Of a stretch of DNA of 64,000 bases, positions 11,982 to 23,733 are shown one piece after another (positions within the stretch are counted from its first letter, which is position 1; each line of letters begins with the position of its first letter). Below the pieces are notes generated by a model. It was not told where the DNA came from. It did no database searches and saw only the letters and a list, made by a program, of their open reading frames with translations. The stretch is taken from NCBI GenBank assembly GCA_030268105.1, contig BSDZ01000079.1:3043501-3107500 (forward strand), read 5' to 3'. The DNA is from Volvox africanus. Its lineage: Eukaryota; Chlorophyta; Chlorophyceae; Chlamydomonadales; Volvocaceae. Made by a program: the position numbers and the translations under genes.

Positions 11982-14619
11982 TTGATAGGCAATGTTGCGG
12001 CTTTACGCCGGTGCGATAATCGATTAAGCTATCGCAGAGCAGCCGGCCTGCTCGGGGCCGACAGACTCTGTGGTCCCGGCGGCACTGGAAGGAGGTCCTT
12101 CGCTACTGGATCCCGGGGAACTAGCGGCGGCGGCGGTGCCACTGGGGGTTCGGAGTCGGGACTACCACCGCCCATCATCATCAGCCCAGTGGCGTGCCGC
12201 GTGGTGGTTATTGGCTGGATGGGATCTAATCGACGGTACCTTAACAAGTAAGTTGGGATTGCCCGGTTGGAGGGGTGCTTTTGTGAGAATATATGTGGCA
12301 AGTGGGGGATGATGTTAAGCGATTACTGTAGTGCGGGTATGTGTGACAAGGTCGTGAGTTAGAGACTGCATGTGGGTGCTTCTTCAGTATATGATGAAAT
12401 GGGGCGGTCCCAGTGGGATGGGCTTTGCTGCTCCTCGCTGTGGCCCCCTCGGCTGCCGGCGTCTCATATAGTGATCAAATATCAAAGTGCTTCCTTCTGG
12501 GCTGCTGGATCCTTCTTGTGCCGCAAGAACCCTTCCTCGAGCCGCAAAAGCCTTTCCCTTATCGCCCCAGTGCTATCGATCCCATCTTCAAGATCCGTCA
12601 GCTCATGTGCTCAAGGGGTTCTTTTCTCAACCCGCCGTTCACGTGCGCCGTCCCGCTACTGGGCGCCTAGGTACGGCTCCTTATGGGCCCGCAGTGGCGA
12701 CCACGAGGTTCTCATGATCCGGCCCACGGTAGCGCAGACGCTAGTGCGTTGGCGTGGTGTGGTGGTGGCGGGTCGGGATATCGACCGGGTCTCCAAGATG
12801 CACCGGGAGAATCCTGCTATGCCTACCATCTACCATGTCTTCAGGTGGGAATAGGGGAGGAAGGAGGGGGAGGTGGGGATGGCAAGGAGGGTCGCAAGGG
12901 ACATTGCATCATCCTTTTGGATTTAGATGGGCAAGACACCGTGATGGCTTGATGGACGCGATGCTTCCTGGAAGATTTTGGGGGGGGGGGCGTTGAACAG
13001 GGTAAATCGGAAGTATGGTGTTCTTCAGGTTTGCGCCTACTTGCTTCTTGCACTGGCGCTGTCCTCCTCACGCCATGTGCCTTGCACTCTCACTGTTCTT
13101 CTTTCCTTAATTGCTGTGTTTATTGGCTGTGTACCCCAGCGTAGACTTACGGCATTGCTCCTTTACGCTTCTGTCCCACGTGTTCTTATGCTCCCTGACC
13201 GAGTCCGTTGTTTCCTTGTCTCCCTCAATCCATATTCGGGCTATTGGCAAGTTCAGCACCGGGGGGTTCATCCACGCGGGAACTATGTGGCGCTGGATGG
13301 ATGAGGTGGAGGACGTGGCACAGCGAAGGGACCTCCTTGAGGAGGTGCGAGGAATCATCCTTGACTCGGCCCCTGCTGCCGTCAACCCCGAGATGTCCGC
13401 TCGGGCCATTGTTTCTGCAGTCACCAACACGCCCGCGGAGGAGCTATCATACGGCATGCCAGGGTGGCAGGTAGGGCCAAATTACCTGGGTTTAAAAGGC
13501 GCTGCCACATCGCTATTTAGGAACTCTAAATAGCTATCGTTCCCGTGCTCACGTTTTTTTGCGCACCTGCGCAACCCGCCTCACCCTCAGTCCCTGCTTG
13601 GTCCTCATGCCCATCCCAGGGTGCGCTGCTGAACAGCACTCGGTCGTTCATGGAAAGCTACCTGCAGAGCAAAGGCGTTAAGCTGCGCACTGAAGAGGTG
13701 GGGGTGTAGTGCACACGCGTATGCATGGAAGGGTTGCACCAGTAAGTTTCCAAATAGCGTTGCAGGGGCTGCTCAATATCGTCATTCCTGTTTATTTCTG
13801 TCTGCATGCCATACCGTTGACACCTATTGCATGCTAGCTATTTTCTCAATCTCACAACTGCTTAGGTACAGCAGCGGTCGAGAAAAGCTGAGCCATGGCC
13901 GCAATTTAACAATGCCATCAGGGACAGGGAAAAATCCGGCCTGGTGGCCCGGAAAGCCCTTGGTGCGTTGCATCGCTGCCTTTGAGTCACTGAATCGTGT
14001 GTTACTGTACAGGTGTATGACGCGTGGTACAACTTGGCACCGGTGTGCCCTCAGCTGTACCTGTACAGTGACGCCGATCCGCTTGTGCCCGCATCGGACG
14101 TGGAGCGATACATGGGCGTGCAGGTGTGTGTGTACGTGTGTGTCTGTGTGCCCGTATTTGTATCTAATTTTTCATACAACCGATAGCCGCTGGTCTCTTG
14201 TGTAGACCCTGTGACTAAGCTGCGCACATCCACAACATTTTTCCGACATATCCTTGGTACCGTACTGACGAAATCCAGCTTCAAATTGGCGAGGAGTTTC
14301 AAAATGCTTTTCTCATGCTGTTTGTCATTAGGCACGATATGATTGCAACCGTATCCACTTGAATCCATTGCAGACCAGGGAAGTTTAGAAACAGCTGTCC
14401 GGCCGTAGGAACTCCCAGGCGACATGGGGGGACGTCCTAGGGTTAGGCGCTTTTTCTCATTCCCGGCCCCCGAATCACCGCTTGCAGGAGGGCCGCGGTG
14501 TGGAGGTGAGCGGCTATAAGTGGCCCGACAGCGGCCATGTGGAGCATTTCCGGCGCTATCCACAAGAATACGCCTATCAAATCAGCGCCTTCCTGGCCCG
14601 GGCGCTGAGGGATTGGTAG
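11982..14619 (+). CDS. TMEM53/DUF829-type alpha/beta hydrolase, 7 exons
   Basis: Exons: up to 12247, 12671-12844, 13257-13470, 13620-13697, 13866 to about 13972, 14013-14123, 14488-14619. The start lies at or before 11982 and is not fixed. The protein opens the fold with ACRVVVIGWMGSNRRYLNK, then YGSLWARSGDHEVLMIRPT. The nucleophile elbow, VFSTGGFIHAGTMWRWMD, has its Ser codon split by the exon 2/3 junction (TTC AG|C). Next come YLYSDADPLVPASDVERYM with the catalytic Asp and WPDSGHVEHFRRYPQEY with the His. The Ser-Asp-His triad is therefore intact, and the order matches DUF829 proteins (TMEM53 in animals). Substrate unknown. Junctions agree in phase except exon 5 to 6 (13973-14012), where GTGCGT/tacag leaves the frame unmatched. 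A non-canonical donor or a missed micro-exon is likely. Residues before ACRVVV are Gly/Ser-rich and may be an organelle leader. Confidence 0.78.
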
Positions 14620-14921
14620 CGGTGGACACTGCCGCTGGTGGGGGTACCTTGCGCGAGATACCTGCTAGCAGATGTACTGGACGTAGTCGATGGCGCTGGT
14701 GGGGAGGGCTCCTTTGCGGTGATTCAAGGATCAACAGGCTGGGGCACAGCGAGGGAGGTCATTGCTTTGCACAGCTGCCAGATCTTCGTAGCGATCACTT
14801 GTCCGGGGGCCTGCATGACAGTGCAGGAAACCTTGCGAGATTATGCAGCGCCCATGCCTTGCAGGAGAACGCCTGATCTCTGGAGTGTGAGATGAGGCAT
14901 AGGGGTAGCCCAGTCCATATA

Positions 14922-14957
14922 CCTTATACTCCTCCACCGAGTTGGAGGGGTATAAGG
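14922..14957. repeat. Fold-back inverted repeat at the outer edge of the left palindrome arm
   Basis: ccttatactcctcca (14922-14936) pairs with tggaggggtataagg (14943-14957), one mismatch in 15, around the 6-base loop ccgagt. The right half matches the sequence just downstream of the histone H4 stop codon (15624-15641). The left half is its mirror image. Such an arrangement can arise by template switching. Confidence 0.8.
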
Positions 14958-15000
14958 TCAAGGAGGCCAAGTAGCAAAACGCGTGAAAATAACCACCGAA
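14938..15000 (-). pseudogene. Histone H4 3' end relic (last codons plus 3' UTR)
   Basis: On the minus strand this reads ttcggtggtta (the Phe-Gly-Gly-stop that ends H4). It is followed by a sequence closely matching, at roughly 85% by eye, the 3' UTR of the H4 gene at 15621-15668 (shared cgcgttttg, ccttgaccttata, ctccaactcgg). The H4 coding region itself is not recognisable upstream (15001-15240), beyond weak resemblance. The relic straddles the outer junction of the left arm at 14990. Confidence 0.6.
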
Positions 15001-15605
15001 TGTGCAAATGAAGAATGCGTCGATAATGAGTGGCAACGAGAAATTTCGCCTGAGACCCTTGGAGCATGTAGATATGCTTACCCGTAGCACGGTATAACGC
15101 TCTCCCTGCATAGCAGTGCGTACCTGTGCGTACGGCGTGGAGCATGACTTCAATGATGACCCTAGTCTCATTAGAGTCGATGACTTTATCAGCGAGGGGT
15201 ACCGTACATCGAACACTCTGGCCACGCTTCAACTTTTCCTGGGTGGGGGATTTGGGTACGTTTTTCCAAAGAAGACTTTCGCTGCAGCATGAGCTTACTG
15301 CTATAATTCCATCCGCATGGAAAAATGTCGAGTCGCTAATGGCTGTTTGTTAAATGTGGAAAATTAGGAAAATTGACGCTGTACGTGCCCTTAATTCAAC
15401 ACGTCACTGGTGTCTTTGGACGGATGAAGGTCAATAGCTGCCGAAGGACGGGCAGGCATCCGTATGCCCAATCTGCAGTGAGTTTATGGAGTAGTGGGAC
15501 TGCTTGATGGCGCTGGCATGCGACTAAAGATGATTAGGGTTGACTCAGTACGCTATGTGAATGAATGTTATGAATTATGAACCGTTTCACCCAGTCCATA
15601 CTGGT

Positions 15606-15621
15606 GGTGTTGAAAAACACC
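15606..15621 (-). terminator. Histone 3' hairpin, H4 (left)
   Basis: ggtgtttttcaacacc on the minus strand, 47 bp after the H4 stop. This palindrome replaces a poly(A) signal in replication-dependent histone mRNAs of volvocine algae. Confidence 0.9.
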
Positions 15622-15667
15622 GAGTTGGAGGAGTATAAGGTCAAGGAGACCAAAGAACAAAACGCGT

Positions 15668-16781
<1,114 letters not shown>

Positions 16782-16814
16782 ATACCTGCCTATTTGCACA
16801 CAAACCAAAACCCC

Positions 16815-16830
16815 GGTGTTTTTCAACACC
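16815..16830 (+). terminator. Histone 3' hairpin, H3 (left)
   Basis: ggtgtttttcaacacc, 34 bp after the H3 stop. Same processing palindrome as at the other histone genes. Confidence 0.9.
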
Positions 16831-17540
16831 ACCTCTCTTGCGGCACTGGAGCGAATGTTGCCTGCTGGATCGCTGTGCTATATACAATTGCAAAATTGCA
16901 TTCCGTCGAGTTTCGTCGCGAGTGCGCGATGTTGCCATATAAAGGATAAACAACCCTGTACGCGGGGATTTCAGATTCCTGATTCCAGACCCAGCTAGCC
17001 AGACCTAGCTAGCTATTTGTGCACTCGGGGTTACTGGAAGTCGGTGGGACCTCTGATTGACCCGGTGGATCATTCCCTGAACAACTCTTTCCCTGTTCCC
17101 TGTCCAACTCTTAGCAACGCATTCTTACTAGTGGCATCAAGCGGTTTCATGTCATTCGTGTGTTTGTATAAAATGACAAACGCTTAGCCCCCTATCAGAC
17201 CGGAATGAGTCTACCCTATGGTCGGGGCGAGCAGGATCGATTCAATCTGGGCAAGCTGAGCCCTTCGTCAGCTCTGTGTGGGTGTTTCTCGCTTCCTCCC
17301 CACCAGCCTAGGAGCATCTAGGCCTGTTTCCGCAAGCGTAGAAAGTCGGCATACTGACGCGGAGAGGAACGGAGGCGAAACGCGGCCTCTTCCCACAGAG
17401 GAAATGGGGGCACTAATAACAGAGCCACGTGCTCTCGGTGGGTTAACAACTGCTCGGATACCTTAACTCGTGTACAGAAGGCAGCAACCGTTCAAAACAT
17501 CAACAAGGAATATATTAACCCCACCCCCATTGCATATGGT

Positions 17541-17556
17541 GGTGTTGAAAAACACC
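17541..17556 (-). terminator. Histone 3' hairpin, H2B (left)
   Basis: ggtgtttttcaacacc on the minus strand, 50 bp after the H2B stop. Confidence 0.9.
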
Positions 17557-17605
17557 GAGTTTTGGATTTGGTACCGCGGCGTCCGCGACATGGGTGACAT
17601 CATCT

Positions 17606-18088
17606 TCACGCAGAGGTGAACTTGGTAACGGCCTTTGTGCCTTCCGACACGGCGTGCTTGGCAAGCTCGCCAGGAAGCACCAGCCGCACCGCAGTCTGAA
17701 TTTCGCGGGAGGTAACGGTCGGCTTCTTGTTGTAGCGGCTGAGCTTGGAGGCCTCAGTGGCAACCTTCTCGAAAATGTCGTTGATGAAGCTGTTCATGAT
17801 CGACATGGCCTTCGAGCTGATACCAGTATCCGGGTGCACCTGCTTCAGCACCTTGTAGATGTAAAGCTTGTAGGTCTCGCTCTTCGCGACCTTGGCCTTC
17901 TTCTTAGACTTCTTGTCGCCCTCATCGCCACCAGCAGCGGGCTCCTTGGCGGCCTTCTTGGCGGGCGACTTCTTCTCCTTCTTAACAGCCTTCTCCTTCT
18001 TGGGCTTAGCCTCGGCCTTGGGCTCAGCAGCCTCAGCCTTCTCCGCCTGCGAGGCAGCCTTCTCCTCTTTCACGTTCTTGGGAGCCAT
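17606..18088 (-). CDS. H2B: Histone H2B (left copy)
   Basis: 160 aa, intronless. The start at 18088 ([11 protein letters not shown]) is chosen because the longer open frame to 18184 runs into the promoter and histones of this type begin MAPK. The N-tail (about 1-65) is long and Lys/Ala/Glu-rich, as in plant and algal H2B. The fold begins at [20 protein letters not shown] and ends AVTKFTSA, including the conserved [13 protein letters not shown] that carries the ubiquitinated Lys. It dimerises with H2A, whose gene is transcribed divergently 292 bp away. The protein is identical to the right copy. Confidence 0.97.
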   Translation of the reverse strand: MAPKNVKEEKAASQAEKAEAAEPKAEAKPKKEKAVKKEKKSPAKKAAKEPAAGGDEGDKKSKKKAKVAKSETYKLYIYKVLKQVHPDTGISSKAMSIMNSFINDIFEKVATEASKLSRYNKKPTVTSREIQTAVRLVLPGELAKHAVSEGTKAVTKFTSA

Positions 18089-18380
18089 TGTACCAAGTAA
18101 ACCTCGAAGGCACGGAAGATATCTAGTGATATATCTTGATGAAAGTAAGTGGATGTGCGTGACTTTCGACACGCAACTGTTCAATTTGTAGTCAGTTCAA
18201 AAGGGAGGTTGGCGGTTTGGTCTTGGCGATCCAACCTGCTCGGACTAACGGACGTACCGTTACCATGTCGTCATTCATGCTGCCACTCCATTATAAATTC
18301 TACTTAAACCCGATAATTACGAAAAGCATTCAGCAACCGTACAATCTTTCTTATCATTACCTGAGCGTATTTGAGCTAAA
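18089..18380. promoter_or_regulatory. Bidirectional H2B/H2A promoter (left)
   Basis: 292 bp between divergent start codons. An attataaat box at about 18290-18299 faces H2A. A tatatc element near 18125-18136 faces H2B. A CAACCG lies near 18333. Confidence 0.7.
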
Positions 18381-18776
18381 ATGGCGGGACGTGGCAAGGG
18401 CAAGACTGCGGGCAAGAAGGCTGTCAGCCGCAGTGCCAAGGCGGGTCTGCAGTTCCCTGTTGGGCGCATTGCCCGATATCTGAAGAAGGGCAAGTACGCC
18501 GAGCGTATTGGTGCTGGTGCACCAGTTTATCTTGCTGCTGTTCTGGAGTACCTGACGGCTGAGGTGCTGGAGCTGGCGGGCAATGCTGCTCGCGACAACA
18601 AGAAGAACCGGATTGTTCCTCGCCACATCCAGCTTGCTATCCGCAACGATGAGGAGCTGGGCAAGCTGCTTGGCGACGTGACCATCGCGTCGGGCGGTGT
18701 TCTACCGAACATTCACGCGGTCCTGCTGCCCAAGAAGTCCAAGGGCAAGGCTGAGGATGGCTCTGCTGCTGTTTAA
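18381..18776 (+). CDS. H2A: Histone H2A (left copy)
   Basis: 131 aa, intronless, [20 protein letters not shown] to [13 protein letters not shown]. The H2A signature [10 protein letters not shown] and the acidic-patch residues ([25 protein letters not shown]) are present. There is no C-terminal SQ(E/D) motif, so this is a canonical H2A rather than H2A.X, and it lacks the H2A.Z hallmarks. Paired divergently with H2B. Confidence 0.98.
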   Translation: MAGRGKGKTAGKKAVSRSAKAGLQFPVGRIARYLKKGKYAERIGAGAPVYLAAVLEYLTAEVLELAGNAARDNKKNRIVPRHIQLAIRNDEELGKLLGDVTIASGGVLPNIHAVLLPKKSKGKAEDGSAAV

Positions 18777-18826
18777 GAGAGCGGCCAAGCTAATCTGCGG
18801 AAGGCGACCATATTTCTCTTTGACTC

Positions 18827-18842
18827 GGTGTTTATCAACACC
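18827..18842 (+). terminator. Histone 3' hairpin, H2A (left)
   Basis: ggtgtttatcaacacc, 51 bp after the H2A stop. The loop is TTAT where the other three genes have TTTT. Confidence 0.88.
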
Positions 18843-19432
18843 ACCAACACTTGGGTCGGGGCGTCCTTTCCACTCCTATCCGATGTTCACATACGTCTCG
18901 CCAAGTGGACCCCGTCGTTTCTGCGATTTCACAATTTCTTGCCATATCCTACCGAATCACAATCTATCACATGAGGTCTCTACTTATGATGCATCAACCT
19001 ATTACCCCACGGGTGTAACGTTGATGAGAATGCATGCCATGCAATGCCCTCTTCATCGCTTGCCACGTATCCGGAGCCCATATGCGCATCACTGAGGTAT
19101 ACCGCAGATAGGTCATGACGGCCTCCTTACGGGATAGTAGTTGATGGATGGATTGCGCGAAGGGCCCCAATCTAACGGTGTCGAGTGACTCTTGGGGCTC
19201 CACGACTCTGCTCAAACATCATATCATATCCGGTGTATCGTACTTCTCGTATGCTGGCATCTGCCGCTGGGGAGTTGACATCTACGGCGACGGGTCCATT
19301 TGTTCGGCCGCCTGATTGCCGCGTTTCAATGCCACCACCAGCACCCGTGGACCATCACGCAGCGCAAGCTTCAGTGAAAATGTAGTGGAGCTTTCATTTG
19401 CACATGTAGAGTTTCATGGGGGGTGCGGAAGG

Positions 19433-19550
19433 AAGTATTTGGTTAGCCCCCATAAGAGATACGGGGATCTTAGGATAATCTCATCATGTCCCCCTATACC
19501 ACCGCAGGTCGTCAAGTATTGGGTGCTTCATGTGGTAAATGCCTTTTTCA
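19433..19550. repeat. Diverged inner continuation of the inverted repeat (left side)
   Basis: Inside the near-identical arm the symmetry continues at lower identity. 19441-19488 matches 21781-21828 on the other strand with several differences. 19490-19550 matches 21306-21368. The two matching blocks are adjacent here but separated on the right side by 412 bp (21369-21780). Confidence 0.75.
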
Positions 19551-19841
19551 TGAATTGCAATCTTTGCTTTGCACATCTCGTTTGGGCATTGAATCCTAGT
19601 TTTTGTGTGAAGTTGGATGTGAAGTTGACTGACACAGTCTTTGCAAGTTCGTTAGGCGTGCTGTACAAGCTTGACTTGAAAACACCGTACGATGTCTATT
19701 TTTTGCCACAAACACCCAAAGCATCTTCACAATAATTTACCTTGCAGAATATTACCATAATCTTTATGCATTCCGAAAAGGTCAGCGGGTAGACGTCACC
19801 TGAAATTTAGTAGTCCAGCAGCTCAGCCTCTCGCCTGGAAC

Positions 19842-20473
19842 ATGCTTCGACAACTAGTTGCTATTCTTCCCGGAACACTACGCAATGCATGCAGTGTAGC
19901 ACCAGTTGCGCTAAACCGTGGCTTTAAGGCGGTGGCCGATGTTGAGATAGACTTTAATAACCGGGAGGTGCTAAAAAAATATGTAGGCATTAGGGATCAT
20001 CTCAGCAAGAAGCCAGGGACACGCGGCGGGCTGATTGAGGCGCTGACGTCTGTGCTGAATGCCATCAAGGCAGCACCTGAAACGTCTGACTACAGGAAGG
20101 CTGTTGAGGCGACATGCCGGTATCGGATGAAAGTGTGTCAGGAGAACGAGGCTGATGCCGCTATCGAGGAGGTCCTGGATGCTCATTTGGAGGAGCTCAT
20201 CAAGGAGTGTAAGGAGGAGGAGCGCCTGGTCTCTTACATGATTGGTGCGAATTGCCAACCTTTGCATACGTGTGCGGAGGAGCGTATCTAAAAAGCGTTT
20301 TCTAATATGCAGAGAGCAAGGCGTGGGATGTGTCAGCGGAATACACGGTGGGTATGCATGTCTCCTGCAGGTTCATGCCCCTGGATATTCGAAATCCTCA
20401 GACGTAACGCGTGTTGCAGGTACCCGTGGTCGACTATCAGGACGCTGCGGCCGTCCTTGAGCCTAAGAAATAA
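19842..20473 (+). CDS. NDUFA5: Mitochondrial complex I subunit NDUFA5/B13, 3 exons
   Basis: Exons 19842-20244, 20313-20347, 20420-20473, all in phase, giving 163 aa. The N-terminus (MLRQLVAILPGTLRNACSVA) is Arg-containing and acid-free like a mitochondrial leader. The body has the LYR-less B13 pattern: REVLKKYVGIRDHLSK, then LTSVLNAIKAAPETSDYRKA, VEATCRYRMKVCQENEAD and AHLEELIKECKEEERLVSYM. The last part is completed by exon 2 as MIESKAWDVSAEYT, matching the MIEWKPWE region of plant proteins. NDUFA5 is an accessory subunit of the peripheral arm of NADH:ubiquinone oxidoreductase. Introns are 68 and 72 bp. Without splicing, the frame would run into a spurious tail to 20291. This is the only gene I can support in the spacer of the histone palindrome. 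Confidence 0.85.
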
Positions 20474-21305
20474 GCAGTCTTAGCAAGGGATGAAGGACGG
20501 GAAATGTCTGTTTTGGTATCTCATGGCTATGCGCAAGATGCAAGTGATGCTGAAAACGTTCCGCACAATCATGCCGTGCGCGTCAAGCTCATCATGAGGT
20601 AGAATGGGCGCTGTTGGCAGTAACTAATATTGACAGGGCTTCGGCAAGGGAGTCAATGCAAAGGTCATCGTGCTGAGTGAACTTGACAAATTTCCCCGGA
20701 AGGGAGTATACTGTCGCCGTCAGTATGGTCGTTGATATTGCCTTAGCATGGTACGTGTAACCAGTCTTTTGTACACCCTAAAACTGCAGAACTGGCAACC
20801 CTCAAAATGCTTTCTTGCCGCTACATGCCGAAGCAATGTATTCCCATACATTACGCACATCACTGCGACCGATCCCTGTAGACACTGGAGACACATATGA
20901 TTGTCTTTCGAGCCCACCAGCTCCACCTCTTCATTATGAAATCCAGGGTAGCACCCTCACATCTTGGCGGCGCGATCTGCCTGAAGATATTCACAGCGGC
21001 CGTACTTTACGTCCTCCGCCAGCGTGTCACAAGAGTGTTTTGCAATGTTGCTGTCCGTAATCCTTTATGGTTTGAGCCGAAAAAGACTGCGTTATAACGT
21101 GCGTAGATGCATGGTGCACAAGTTACCCTGCTTCACTTTCGCATAGGAAGGTAATATTGCAAGCGACTCTGCTGAGTATCCGTAACCATCATTACTTGTT
21201 CAGCTTTAAGAAATTGCACCCTTCATGTGTCCAGATGAAAATGCAGTGACTCATCAATTCGGAAACTCATGGAATGAACTGGGTTACTTGCAATTGTGAA
21301 AACCC
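20474..21305. other. Palindrome spacer, no gene seen
   Basis: Downstream of NDUFA5. Short ORFs on both strands (for example 20815-21060) have no recognisable content. Confidence 0.5.
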
Positions 21306-21841
21306 AAAAGGCATGACCCACATAAAGCAGCCAATACTTGACGACCTGCGGTTGTATTGGGGGACATGGCAGCAGGGGTAGAAGGCATCTACAACCAGCA
21401 CAAGCACAATGAAGATTGGGTCCAAACCATCGAACACTGCGTCCCCCTGTGTTGCTCACGTAACCATGCCTATACCGCCGTGGCAGCCAGACGATATGGT
21501 CGGGGCCTATACATCACCGCAGAACTGAAAAATAAAAAATCGAAAGTGTAGGGCGGCAAACAAAGCGCGTGACTCCACGTCGTCACCCCAGGCGCATCCG
21601 CTCCCAACATACCCGCATCCGCCTAATCACCTATTCGTTACTCACCAGTACCATCATTCGCCCGCACGTGTACAGTGCCTGTCAAGTAAATACCAGTACA
21701 AATACCGACACCAACATCACATGGAACGGTTCCGTTTTGCTCCTACTAACACTTCCCTCTTACCCCCCCCTCCCGCCAAGGTGAGATTATCTTAAGACCC
21801 TCGTATCTCTCCCAGGGGCTAACCATGCGCATTTCCATCCG
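21306..21841. repeat. Diverged inner continuation of the inverted repeat (right side) with a 412-bp interruption
   Basis: 21306-21368 mirrors 19490-19550, and 21781-21841 mirrors 19433-19488 with differences. Between them, 21369-21780 has no counterpart on the left, so it is an insertion here or a deletion there. It contains a short plus-strand ORF ending at 21551 and a C-rich end (acccccccctcccgccaag). I see no transposon termini. Confidence 0.7.
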
Positions 21842-22431
21842 CCTTCCGCACCCCCCATGAAACTCTACATGTGCAAATGAAAGCTCCACTACATTTCCAC
21901 TGAAGCTTGCGCTGCGTGATGGTCCACGGGTGCTGGTGGTGGCATTGAAACGCGGCAATCAGGCGGCCGAACAAATGGACCCGTCGCCGTAGATGTCAAC
22001 TCCCCAGCGGCAGATGCCAGCATACGAGAAGTACGATACACCGGATATGATATGATGTTTGAGCAGAGTCGTGGAGCCCCAAGAGTCACTCGACACCGTT
22101 AGATTGGGGCCCTTCGCGCAATCCATCCATCAACTACTATCCCGTAAGGAGGCCGTCATGACCTATCTGCGGTATACCTCAGTGATGCGCATATGGGCTC
22201 CGGATACGTGGCAAGCGATGAAGAGGGCATTGCATGGCATGCATTCTCATCAACGTTACACCCGTGGGGTAATAGGTTGATGCATCATAAGTAGAGACCT
22301 CATGTGATAGATTGTGATTCGGTAGGATATGGCAAGAAATTGTGAAATCGCAGAAACGACGGGGTCCACTTGGCGAGACGTATGTGAACATCGGATAGGA
22401 GTGGAAAGGACGCCCCGACCCAAGTGTTGGT

Positions 22432-22447
22432 GGTGTTGATAAACACC
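22432..22447 (-). terminator. Histone 3' hairpin, H2A (right)
   Basis: ggtgtttatcaacacc on the minus strand, with the same variant loop as the left copy. Confidence 0.88.
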
Positions 22448-22497
22448 GAGTCAAAGAGAAATATGGTCGCCTTCCGCAGATTAGCTTGGCCGCTCTC

Positions 22498-22893
22498 TTA
22501 AACAGCAGCAGAGCCATCCTCAGCCTTGCCCTTGGACTTCTTGGGCAGCAGGACCGCGTGAATGTTCGGTAGAACACCGCCCGACGCGATGGTCACGTCG
22601 CCAAGCAGCTTGCCCAGCTCCTCATCGTTGCGGATAGCAAGCTGGATGTGGCGAGGAACAATCCGGTTCTTCTTGTTGTCGCGAGCAGCATTGCCCGCCA
22701 GCTCCAGCACCTCAGCCGTCAGGTACTCCAGAACAGCAGCAAGATAAACTGGTGCACCAGCACCAATACGCTCGGCGTACTTGCCCTTCTTCAGATATCG
22801 GGCAATGCGCCCAACAGGGAACTGCAGACCCGCCTTGGCACTGCGGCTGACAGCCTTCTTGCCCGCAGTCTTGCCCTTGCCACGTCCCGCCAT
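22498..22893 (-). CDS. H2A: Histone H2A (right copy)
   Basis: 131 aa, identical in protein to the left H2A. Same [10 protein letters not shown] signature and no SQ tail. Transcribed toward the spacer, so the two H2A genes of the palindrome converge on NDUFA5. Confidence 0.98.
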   Translation of the reverse strand: MAGRGKGKTAGKKAVSRSAKAGLQFPVGRIARYLKKGKYAERIGAGAPVYLAAVLEYLTAEVLELAGNAARDNKKNRIVPRHIQLAIRNDEELGKLLGDVTIASGGVLPNIHAVLLPKKSKGKAEDGSAAV

Positions 22894-23185
22894 TTTAGCT
22901 CAAATACGCTCAGGTAATGATAAGAAAGATTGTACGGTTGCTGAATGCTTTTCGTAATTATCGGGTTTAAGTAGAATTTATAATGGAGTGGCAGCATGAA
23001 TGACGACATGGTAACGGTACGTCCGTTAGTCCGAGCAGGTTGGATCGCCAAGACCAAACCGCCAACCTCCCTTTTGAACTGACTACAAATTGAACAGTTG
23101 CGTGTCGAAAGTCACGCACATCCACTTACTTTCATCAAGATATATCACTAGATATCTTCCGTGCCTTCGAGGTTTACTTGGTACA
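22894..23185. promoter_or_regulatory. Bidirectional H2A/H2B promoter (right)
   Basis: Mirror of 18089-18380 with the same TATA-like and CAACCG elements on the opposite strands. Confidence 0.7.
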
Positions 23186-23668
23186 ATGGCTCCCAAGAAC
23201 GTGAAAGAGGAGAAGGCTGCCTCGCAGGCGGAGAAGGCTGAGGCTGCTGAGCCCAAGGCCGAGGCTAAGCCCAAGAAGGAGAAGGCTGTTAAGAAGGAGA
23301 AGAAGTCGCCCGCCAAGAAGGCCGCCAAGGAGCCCGCTGCTGGTGGCGATGAGGGCGACAAGAAGTCTAAGAAGAAGGCCAAGGTCGCGAAGAGCGAGAC
23401 CTACAAGCTTTACATCTACAAGGTGCTGAAGCAGGTGCACCCGGATACTGGTATCAGCTCGAAGGCCATGTCGATCATGAACAGCTTCATCAACGACATT
23501 TTCGAGAAGGTTGCCACTGAGGCCTCCAAGCTCAGCCGCTACAACAAGAAGCCGACCGTTACCTCCCGCGAAATTCAGACTGCGGTGCGGCTGGTGCTTC
23601 CTGGCGAGCTTGCCAAGCACGCCGTGTCGGAAGGCACAAAGGCCGTTACCAAGTTCACCTCTGCGTGA
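23186..23668 (+). CDS. H2B: Histone H2B (right copy)
   Basis: 160 aa, identical in protein to the left H2B. Start [11 protein letters not shown], end AVTKFTSA. Same start choice as the left copy. Confidence 0.97.
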   Translation: MAPKNVKEEKAASQAEKAEAAEPKAEAKPKKEKAVKKEKKSPAKKAAKEPAAGGDEGDKKSKKKAKVAKSETYKLYIYKVLKQVHPDTGISSKAMSIMNSFINDIFEKVATEASKLSRYNKKPTVTSREIQTAVRLVLPGELAKHAVSEGTKAVTKFTSA

Positions 23669-23717
23669 AGATGATGTCACCCATGTCGCGGACGCCGCGG
23701 TACCAAATCCAAAACTC

Positions 23718-23733
23718 GGTGTTTTTCAACACC
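23718..23733 (+). terminator. Histone 3' hairpin, H2B (right)
   Basis: ggtgtttttcaacacc, 50 bp after the H2B stop. Confidence 0.9.
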
